A DNA stretch of 26,430 nt from DATLZM01 sp035559315 (GTDB taxonomy: Bacteria; Actinomycetota; UBA4738; HRBIN12), in the NCBI GenBank assembly GCA_035559315.1, contig DATMBJ010000087.1:1-26430 (forward strand), given 5' to 3'. The translations under genes and the position numbers were made by a program. The notes beneath the pieces are model-generated. The model saw nothing but the letters and a program-made list of their open reading frames with translations. It was not told the origin of the DNA and ran no database searches. The stretch's first letter is position 1; every line of letters begins with the position of its first letter. Positions 14,777 to 19,550 of the stretch are shown piece after piece.

Positions 14777-15574
14777 GTGACGGCGCGCATGCGCTGGCCG
14801 ACCCTGGTGCTCGCTGCGGCGCTGGCGGCGGGCTGCGCCGGGCGGGAGGGGGGCGCGGGCCTGGAGCGCCTCGACGGTCGGTCGTTCCTCTCCACGGGCG
14901 TCCTCGAGCGGGGGGAGGAACGCCCCCTCGTGCCGGGCACGCGGATCGAGCTCTCCTTCACCGACGGGCGTCTGTCGGCGCGCGCCGGGTGCAACCTCCT
15001 GGGCGCCGCCTACCGGGTGGAGGACGGTCGGCTGCGGCTGGTGGGCGGCGTGAGCACCACCGAGATGGGGTGCGATCCCGAGCGACATGCGCAGGACGAG
15101 TGGCTCGCGGGGTTCCTGGGGAGCTCGCCGCGGCTGGAGCTCGAGGGTCCGCGGTTGACGCTCTCGAGCGGGGGGACGGAGATCCGGCTCGTGGACCGCG
15201 AGGTGGCCGAGCCGGACCTGCCCCTCGCCGGCACGACCTGGAGCCTCGAGACGATCGTCGGGGACGGGGTCGCCTCGAGCGTCCCGGTCGGGCTGGAGGC
15301 GACGCTCCGCGTCGAGGGCGGCCGGGTCGAGGGGTTCGATGGGTGCAACCGGTGGAGCGCCCGGCTCGTCTCCTCCGAGGGCGGGGTGCTGGTGCTCGGT
15401 CCGGTCGCCCGGACGGCGATCGCGTGTACGGGGGCCGCGGCCGAGCTCGAGCGGGACGTGATGGCCGTGGTCGGCGCCGGGCGGATCGCCTACGAGATCG
15501 ACGGCCCGAGCCTCGTGCTCCGGGTCGGCGTGCGCGAGCTCCGCTTCCGCGGCGAGCCGGCGACGGCGGGCTGA
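14777..15574 (+). CDS. Putative lipoprotein with two META domains
   Basis: The 265-residue protein starts with a lipoprotein signal: a short Arg-containing N-terminus, hydrophobic WPTLVLAAALAAGC and a lipobox LAAGC with Cys20. Two repeats of the META/HslJ type follow, at about residues 30-140 and 148-260. Each contains a GCN motif (Cys72, Cys190) and a second Cys exactly 27 residues later (Cys99 in TTEMGCDPE, Cys217 in RTAIACTGA), so each may form its own disulfide. META proteins are often envelope proteins linked to stress, but the function is unknown. The start is GTG 14777; ATG 14789 would also keep the signal. Its place between rplQ and truA is unusual. Confidence 0.8.
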   Translation: MTARMRWPTLVLAAALAAGCAGREGGAGLERLDGRSFLSTGVLERGEERPLVPGTRIELSFTDGRLSARAGCNLLGAAYRVEDGRLRLVGGVSTTEMGCDPERHAQDEWLAGFLGSSPRLELEGPRLTLSSGGTEIRLVDREVAEPDLPLAGTTWSLETIVGDGVASSVPVGLEATLRVEGGRVEGFDGCNRWSARLVSSEGGVLVLGPVARTAIACTGAAAELERDVMAVVGAGRIAYEIDGPSLVLRVGVRELRFRGEPATAG

Positions 15575-15577
15575 GGC

Positions 15578-15583
15578 GATACT
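15578..15583 (+). promoter_or_regulatory. Possible -10 box of a leaderless truA transcript
   Basis: GATACT ends 6 nt before the truA ATG, and no Shine-Dalgarno sequence lies in the TTCCCCC that separates them. This spacing would place transcription initiation at the A of the start codon. No -35 match is visible. The call is inferred from position and from three similar cases in this window. Confidence 0.4.
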
Positions 15584-15589
15584 TCCCCC

Positions 15590-16366
15590 ATGGCCCGCAC
15601 GATCCGACTCACGCTCGCCTACGACGGGACCGACTTCCGGGGCTTCGCACGGCAGCGCGGCCTCCGGACGGTCCAGGGCGAGCTCGAGGGGGCCCTGGCA
15701 CGGATCCTCGGGACGGTCCCGGGCCTCTCGGTGGCCGGCCGGACCGACGCCGGCGTCCACGCCCGCGGGCAGGTGGTGTCGTTCGGCGTCCCCCCTGCCC
15801 TCCTCGGGCGGGTGGACCCGGCGAGGCTGCAGCGGGCGCTCAACGGCCTCCTGGCGCCGGAGGTCGTGGTGGTCCGGGCCGCCTGGGCGCCCCCCGGGTT
15901 CGACGCGCGCCGGAGCGCCCGGGCTCGCGAGTACCGCTACCGGATCGACGTGGGGCCGCTCCCGGACCCCTTCACCGCCCGCTACGTGTGGCACCGGCCC
16001 GGCGACCCGTCGCTCCCCCGGATGCGGGCGGCCGCCCGCTTCCTCGTCGGCGAGCACGACTTCGCGTCGTTCTGCCGCCGACCCGAGGCGGGGGGGACCG
16101 TCCGGCGCCTGGAGCGGCTCGCGGTGTCCCGCCGGCGCGACCGGGTGGAGGTCCTCGCGCGGGCCAACGCGTTCTGCCACCAGATGGTGCGGAGCCTGGT
16201 CGGGACCCTCCTCTCCGTGGGGGAGGGGCGCCTGGCGCCCGAGGAGATGCCCGCGATCCTCGCGGCCCGGGACCGGCGACGGGCCGGCCCCGTGGCCCCG
16301 CCCCACGGCCTCACCCTGGAGCGGGTGATCTACGGTCCTTTGACGGCCGCGCGTTCCCGCAGGTAG
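15590..16366 (+). CDS. truA: tRNA pseudouridine(38-40) synthase TruA
   Basis: TruA converts uridines 38-40 of tRNA anticodon arms to pseudouridine. The 258-residue protein opens TIRLTLAYDGTDFRGFARQR and has the catalytic motif AGRTDAGVHARGQVVSF with Asp53 as nucleophile. Later family motifs are SARAREYRYRI, LVGEHDFASFC and NAFCHQMVRSLVGTLLSVGE. The length is normal. The position after rplQ is common in bacteria, although a lipoprotein gene is inserted here. The end of the gene overlaps the presumed promoter of rplM. Confidence 0.97.
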   Translation: MARTIRLTLAYDGTDFRGFARQRGLRTVQGELEGALARILGTVPGLSVAGRTDAGVHARGQVVSFGVPPALLGRVDPARLQRALNGLLAPEVVVVRAAWAPPGFDARRSARAREYRYRIDVGPLPDPFTARYVWHRPGDPSLPRMRAAARFLVGEHDFASFCRRPEAGGTVRRLERLAVSRRRDRVEVLARANAFCHQMVRSLVGTLLSVGEGRLAPEEMPAILAARDRRRAGPVAPPHGLTLERVIYGPLTAARSRR

Positions 16367-16369
16367 CAT
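16340..16369 (+). promoter_or_regulatory. Promoter of rplM-rpsI, inside the end of truA
   Basis: TTGACG (16340-16345, five of six consensus bases) and TAGCAT (16364-16369, four of six) are separated by 18 nt. Initiation would occur near 16376, within the left arm of the inverted repeat described next, and give a leader of about 28 nt. The sites overlap the last codons and stop of truA. Confidence 0.6.
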
Positions 16370-16372
16370 AGG

Positions 16373-16395
16373 GCGTCGGCCGATCCGGCCGACGC
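16373..16395 (+). promoter_or_regulatory. Perfect inverted repeat in front of rplM
   Basis: GCGTCGGCC (16373-16381) and GGCCGACGC (16387-16395) are perfect 9-base arms around GATCC; an inner G-C pair extends the stem to 10 with a 3-nt loop. It covers the predicted start point of the rplM promoter and ends 8 nt before the ATG, where a ribosome site would normally be. It may be a DNA operator, an RNA autoregulatory element (L13 controls its own operon in E. coli), or the end of the truA transcript. Which one applies cannot be decided by reading. Confidence 0.55.
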
Positions 16396-16403
16396 TTCCG
16401 CGT

Positions 16404-16997
16404 ATGAAGACCTACGCCCCGAAGCCGCGCGATATCGAGCGCCGTTGGTACGTGATCGACGCCGACGGCCAGGTCCTCGGCCGTCTCGCGTCGGAGGTGG
16501 CGAAGCTCCTCCGCGGCAAGCACAAGCCGATCTTCGCCCCCCACGCCGACACCGGCGACCACGTCGTGGTCGTGAACGCCCGGGGGGTCCGCCTGACCGG
16601 CGGGAAGGAGGAGCGGAAGGTCTACTACCGGCACTCCGGCTACCCGGGCGGGCTCCGGGCCACGACCTACGCCCGGCTCCTCCGGGAGCGGCCGGCGCTC
16701 GCGGTCGAGAAGGCCGTGCGGGGGATGCTCCCGAAGAACCGGCTGGGGCGCGCGATGTTCAAGAAGCTCAAGGTGTACGAGGGACCCGACCACCCGCACG
16801 CGGCCCAGCGCCCGATCCCCCTCGCCGTCGGTGAGGTCCCGCCGTGGGAGGGCCTCCCGCGCCGCGACGAGGCCGCGCCGGCCCGGGCGGGGGAGGCGGC
16901 CGCGGGGATGGAGCCGGAGGTCGCGGCGGGGAAGCGGGCCGCCCGCGGTGCGCGGAAGGCGCCGGAGGCCGTGCCCGCCGAGGGGGCTCGGGGCTGA
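16404..16997 (+). CDS. rplM: 50S ribosomal protein L13 with C-terminal extension
   Basis: L13 is an early 50S assembly protein. Residues 1-147 match the whole family: RRWYVIDADGQVLGRLASEV, AKLLRGKHKPIFAPHADTGD, YYRHSGYPGGLRATTY, GMLPKNRLGRAMFKKLKVYE and PDHPHAAQRP. Normal L13 stops near residue 147; here about 50 extra residues follow, rich in Ala, Glu, Arg, Gly and Pro. The extension is in frame with no stop and joins rpsI through a TGATG overlap, so a missed stop is not an obvious explanation. No Shine-Dalgarno sequence precedes ATG 16404. Confidence 0.96.
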   Translation: MKTYAPKPRDIERRWYVIDADGQVLGRLASEVAKLLRGKHKPIFAPHADTGDHVVVVNARGVRLTGGKEERKVYYRHSGYPGGLRATTYARLLRERPALAVEKAVRGMLPKNRLGRAMFKKLKVYEGPDHPHAAQRPIPLAVGEVPPWEGLPRRDEAAPARAGEAAAGMEPEVAAGKRAARGARKAPEAVPAEGARG

Positions 16998-17392
16998 TGG
17001 CGCAGGCGGCGACCCCGATCGCCACCGGCCGGCGGAAGGAGGCCGTGGCCAGGGTCCGGCTGGTGCCGGGCTCGGGGAACTTCTCCGTGAACGGCCGGAG
17101 CCTCGAGGACTACTTCCCGACCCGTGCCCACCGGATGATCGTGACCGCGCCCCTCCGCGAGGTGGGCAAGGAGAAGGAGTTCGACGTGATCGCCCGGATC
17201 GAGGGCGGAGGGGTCTCCGGCCAGGCCGGCGCCCTCCGCCTCGGCATCGCCAGGGCGCTGATCGCGATCGATCCGGCGCTCCGCCCCCTGCTCAAGCGGG
17301 AGGGGTTCCTCACCCGCGACGCCCGTGAGAAGGAGCGTCGGAAGTACGGGCTGAAGAAGGCCCGCAAGGCGCCGCAGTACTCGAAGCGGTAG
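16997..17392 (+). CDS. rpsI: 30S ribosomal protein S9
   Basis: S9 reaches the P-site tRNA with its C-terminal tail. The 131 residues show ATGRRKEAVARVRLVPGSGN, FSVNGRSLEDYFPTRAHRMI, GGGVSGQAGALRLGIARALI, and the tail REKERRKYGLKKARKAPQYS ending in KR, which is the invariant end of the family. ATG 16997 overlaps the rplM stop; the longer open frame upstream is a shadow of the L13 extension. Only 4 nt separate its stop from the stop of the convergent gene on the other strand. Confidence 0.97.
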   Translation: MAQAATPIATGRRKEAVARVRLVPGSGNFSVNGRSLEDYFPTRAHRMIVTAPLREVGKEKEFDVIARIEGGGVSGQAGALRLGIARALIAIDPALRPLLKREGFLTRDAREKERRKYGLKKARKAPQYSKR

Positions 17393-17396
17393 GGCC

Positions 17397-17630
17397 TCAG
17401 GCCGGCGGGTCGTCGGCCCGGTCCGGTTCCTCGGTCGGCCGCTCCAGGATCCACCGAGCCTGGACCTCGTAGGCGGCGGGCACCCACAGATGCACGGGGC
17501 CCATCCGGTACGGCCCCTCGGCCTCGCCCTTGAGCAGCACCGGGATGCCCTCGGCCTCGAGGCGCCCCCTCGCCAGGTACCCCTCCATCGCGGACGCGGT
17601 GCTGAGCACGAGCACCAGATCGTCGTCCAT
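17397..17630 (-). CDS. DUF2007-like small protein
   Basis: The 77-residue product (from ATG with its A at 17630; an in-frame ATG at 17639 would add three residues) reads LVLVLSTASAMEGYLARGRL, EAEGIPVLLKGEA and MGPVHLWVPAAYEVQARWIL. This resembles the DUF2007 family of small soluble proteins of GlnB-like fold: a ferredoxin-like unit in which a helix from the first strand selects, among others, EAEGIP. No function is established. Frames open further upstream are Pro/Arg-rich and look spurious. The gene converges on rpsI and diverges from the ars operon, so it shares its upstream region with the ars promoter. Confidence 0.65.
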   Translation of the reverse strand: MDDDLVLVLSTASAMEGYLARGRLEAEGIPVLLKGEAEGPYRMGPVHLWVPAAYEVQARWILERPTEEPDRADDPPA

Positions 17631-17676
17631 CGCTCCCATGTTCGCACCGGGGAGCGCCGACGGGGAGCCCGCAGAT

Positions 17677-17696
17677 ATATCGACATCCATCGATAT
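17677..17696 (+). promoter_or_regulatory. Operator 1 of the ars operon
   Basis: ATATCGA (17677-17683) and TCGATAT (17690-17696) form a perfect palindrome around CATCCA. It stands in an AT-rich patch that contrasts with the surrounding DNA and overlaps the -35 box and spacer of the ars promoter, the usual place for an ArsR-family repressor. The central 14 bases, read on the minus strand, are TCGATGGATGTCGA and differ by one base from operator 2. Confidence 0.7.
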
Positions 17697-17708
17697 CTCT
17701 GCTAGGCT
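17680..17708 (+). promoter_or_regulatory. Promoter of the ars operon
   Basis: TCGACA (17680-17685) and TAGGCT (17703-17708) lie 17 nt apart. The -35 matches TTGACA at five of six bases and the -10 matches at T1, A2 and T6. Initiation would be near 17715, giving a leader of about 30 nt that carries operator 2 and the strong ribosome site GGAAGGAGG before the first small gene. Confidence 0.65.
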
Positions 17709-17713
17709 CGCTG

Positions 17714-17731
17714 CCTCGATGGGTGTCGAGG
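17714..17731 (+). promoter_or_regulatory. Operator 2 of the ars operon
   Basis: CCTCGA (17714-17719) and TCGAGG (17726-17731) form a palindrome around TGGGTG, directly at the predicted start point. Its core TCGATGGGTGTCGA equals the minus-strand core of operator 1 except for one base. The two centres are 36 bp apart, so two ArsR dimers could bracket the -10 box. Confidence 0.6.
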
Positions 17732-17744
17732 GAAGGAGGCCGCG

Positions 17745-17891
17745 GTGAGGCGCTGGCGGAGGAGGAGGGGCCGGGGATCCGTCACGTTCTGCGACCGGTG
17801 CGGGACGGTCTGCGACGAGCGGTGCCGCAGGGAGCTGGCCCGGCGCCGTCTCGCGGCGCCGGGGTTCGAGCCTCGTCCGAGGTTCCCGTGA
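17745..17891 (+). CDS. 48-residue Cys-rich protein, first gene of the ars operon
   Basis: GTG 17745 follows a near-ideal ribosome site GGAAGGAGG by 5 nt, and the 48-codon frame ends in a GTGA overlap with arsR at 17888-17891. The product is Arg-rich at its N-terminus (MRRWRRRRGRGS) and carries CDRCGTVCDERC, with Cys16, Cys19, Cys23 and Cys27. Four Cys in CxxC-x3-C-x3-C suggest a small metal- or metalloid-binding or thiol-active protein. I do not recognise an established name. Position behind the ArsR-type operators and tight coupling to arsR support a real gene. It could alternatively be a leader peptide that couples translation of arsR. Confidence 0.65.
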   Translation: MRRWRRRRGRGSVTFCDRCGTVCDERCRRELARRRLAAPGFEPRPRFP

Positions 17892-18298
17892 CGACGGCAC
17901 GGGACGGGAAGACCCGGCGCCCGGTCGGGAGGCGGCCCGGGCCGGGCGGGGGAGCGCCGGGGCCGGTCCCGGGAACGACGCCCGCGCGATGCTGCCCGCC
18001 GCTCGCGGGACCGGAGATCTCGCCGGGGGAGGCTGCGAGCGCGGCCGCGCTGTTCAAGGCCCTGGCCGACCCCCATCGGGTGGAGATCGTGAACCTCCTC
18101 GCCCGCCGCGGCGAGGCGTGCGTGTGCGACGTGCAGGCGGCGGTGGGGCTCGCCCAGCCCACGGTGAGCTTCCACCTCCGGAAGCTGGCGGAGGCCGGCT
18201 TGCTCGTCCGCGAGACGCGGGGGGTCTGGGCGTACTACTCGGTGGATCGGGAGGCGCTCGCCCGCCTGGCGCAGGTGTTCGGGGAGGGGACGACGTGA
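17888..18298 (+). CDS. arsR: ArsR-family metalloid-responsive repressor
   Basis: This winged-helix repressor releases DNA on binding As(III) or a similar ion. The 136-residue protein has a Pro/Gly-rich N-terminal stretch of about 34 residues, the CCPPL motif (Cys35, Cys36), then AAALFKALADPHRVEIVNLL and the sensor helix ACVCDV (Cys78, Cys80). The recognition helix is LAQPTVSFHLRKLAEAGLLV, and the wing is REARG-like RETRGVWAYYSV. N-terminal paired Cys plus the CVC box provide a likely thiolate site. GTG 17888 is the only start in frame and overlaps the preceding small gene. The stop overlaps arsM. Confidence 0.93.
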   Translation: MTTARDGKTRRPVGRRPGPGGGAPGPVPGTTPARCCPPLAGPEISPGEAASAAALFKALADPHRVEIVNLLARRGEACVCDVQAAVGLAQPTVSFHLRKLAEAGLLVRETRGVWAYYSVDREALARLAQVFGEGTT

Positions 18299-19116
18299 AC
18301 GACGGGATCCGCGAGGAGGTGCGCGCTCGCTACGCCGCGGCCGCGCGCGCAGTGGGCGGCCGTGGCTGCGGGACGGAGGCCGCGGGCTGCGGCTGCGGCC
18401 CCGGCGCAGCGGGTCAGGGGTGCGGGCCGGGATGCGGCGACGGGGCGTTCGGCTCGCAGCTCTACGAGGTCCGCGAGCGTTCCGAGGTGCCCGCGGACGC
18501 GCTCCGGGCCAGCCTGGGTTGCGGCAACCCGGTCGCGGTGGCCGAACTCCGGCCCGGTGAGGTCGTGCTCGACCTCGGCTCGGGAGGGGGGCTCGACGTG
18601 CTGCTCTCGGCCCGCCGGGTTGGGCCGACGGGCTTCGCCTACGGCCTGGACATGACCGAAGGGATGCTGGCGCTCGCGCGGCGGAACGCCGAGCTCGCCG
18701 GGGTCGGCAACGTGCGCTTCCTCCGGGGCTACATCGAGGACATCCCGCTGCCGGCGGCGAGCGTGGACGTGGTGATCTCGAACTGCGCGATCAACCTCTC
18801 TCCGGAGAAGTCGGCGGTGTTCCGGGAGGTGTCCCGGGTGCTGCGCCCGGGGGGTCGGCTCGGGGTCGCCGACGTCGTGGCCGCCGACGACCTGGCCCCG
18901 GAGGAGCGGCGGGCGCGCGGGAGCCACGTCGGGTGCATCGCGGGGGCCCTCTCCTCCGCCGAGTACCGGTCGGGGCTGGAGGCGGTGGGGTTCGCGGACG
19001 TCGAGGTCATCCCGACCCACGAGGTCGCCGACCGGATGTTCGCCGCGATCGTCCGCGCGCGGAAGCCCGCCGGGGGAGCCGCGCCGCCTGGGCGCCGACC
19101 GCGCGCCGGGCGGTAG
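18295..19116 (+). CDS. arsM: Arsenite S-adenosylmethionine methyltransferase ArsM
   Basis: ArsM methylates As(III) stepwise using SAM, giving less toxic or volatile species in many organisms. The 273-residue protein has motif I DLGSGGG (93-99), the acidic Asp119 in YGLDMTEGML, and three of the conserved family Cys: Cys76 in LGCGNP, Cys164 in SNCAINLSPEK, and Cys214 in HVGCIAGAL. Residues 21-50 are a Gly-rich segment with five more Cys (25, 32, 34, 43, 47) that may replace the first family Cys or bind metalloid. The GTG start at 18295 overlaps arsR, so arsR and arsM are coupled. A short basic tail follows the catalytic core. Confidence 0.94.
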   Translation: MNDGIREEVRARYAAAARAVGGRGCGTEAAGCGCGPGAAGQGCGPGCGDGAFGSQLYEVRERSEVPADALRASLGCGNPVAVAELRPGEVVLDLGSGGGLDVLLSARRVGPTGFAYGLDMTEGMLALARRNAELAGVGNVRFLRGYIEDIPLPAASVDVVISNCAINLSPEKSAVFREVSRVLRPGGRLGVADVVAADDLAPEERRARGSHVGCIAGALSSAEYRSGLEAVGFADVEVIPTHEVADRMFAAIVRARKPAGGAAPPGRRPRAGR

Positions 19117-19119
19117 GCT
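19114..19119 (+). promoter_or_regulatory. Possible internal -10 box before arsC
   Basis: TAGGCT, the same hexamer as the ars operon -10, overlaps the arsM stop and ends 6 nt before the arsC GTG. No Shine-Dalgarno site is present. A transcript from here would be leaderless. No -35 is visible, so the evidence is weak. Confidence 0.35.
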
Positions 19120-19125
19120 TTCGGC

Positions 19126-19542
19126 GTGCGCCACCGGGTCCCCGAGGTGCTGTTCGTCTGCGTCCACAACGCGGGCCGCAGCCAGATGGCCGCCGCCCTC
19201 CTCGAGCGGTACGGGCGCGGCCGGGTCCGGGTGCGCTCGGCGGGGAGCGAGCCCGCGGACCGGATCCACCCGGAGGTCCGGGAGGCCATGGCCGAGGTCG
19301 GCATCGACCTCTCGCGGGAGTCCCCCAAGCCCCTCACCGGGGAGGCGGTCGAGGCCGCGGACGTCGTGGTGACCATGGGCTGCGGCGACGCGTGCCCGGT
19401 CTTCCCCGGCAAGCGCTACCTCGACTGGGACCTCCCCGACCCGGCGGGCAAGCCCCTGGAGGAGGTCCGGGCGATCCGCGACGAGATCGACCGCCGGGTC
19501 CGCGGGCTCCTGGCCGAGCTCGGGGTCGAGGTCGGCGCCTGA
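19126..19542 (+). CDS. arsC: Arsenate reductase, LMW phosphatase type
   Basis: It reduces arsenate to arsenite. The 138-residue protein has the phosphatase loop CVHNAGRSQMA with Cys12 and Arg18, SAGSEPADRIHPEVREAMAE, and the MGCGDACPVFPGKRYLDWDL region with Cys86 and Cys90, followed by the catalytic DP pair (Asp105-Pro106). CVHNAGR and GKRYLDW fit the ArsC subgroup of actinobacteria that use mycothiol and mycoredoxin; the thioredoxin-coupled enzymes of Staphylococcus type space the two later Cys differently. The electron donor is therefore inferred. The start is GTG 19126, 9 nt after arsM. Its product arsenite is the substrate of ArsM. Confidence 0.93.
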   Translation: MRHRVPEVLFVCVHNAGRSQMAAALLERYGRGRVRVRSAGSEPADRIHPEVREAMAEVGIDLSRESPKPLTGEAVEAADVVVTMGCGDACPVFPGKRYLDWDLPDPAGKPLEEVRAIRDEIDRRVRGLLAELGVEVGA

Positions 19543-19550
19543 CCGGCGGC

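Noticed and set aside
12482..16369. A 1295-codon open frame on the minus strand across rpsM to truA
   Set aside because: It is the mirror of the GC-rich codon pattern of well-identified plus-strand genes, has the Pro/Arg/His/Gly-rich composition of such shadows and matches no family.
17640..17900. N-terminal extension of the DUF2007-like gene up to 17900 on the minus strand
   Set aside because: It would run through the ars promoter and the small Cys-rich gene and has shadow-like Pro/Arg composition.
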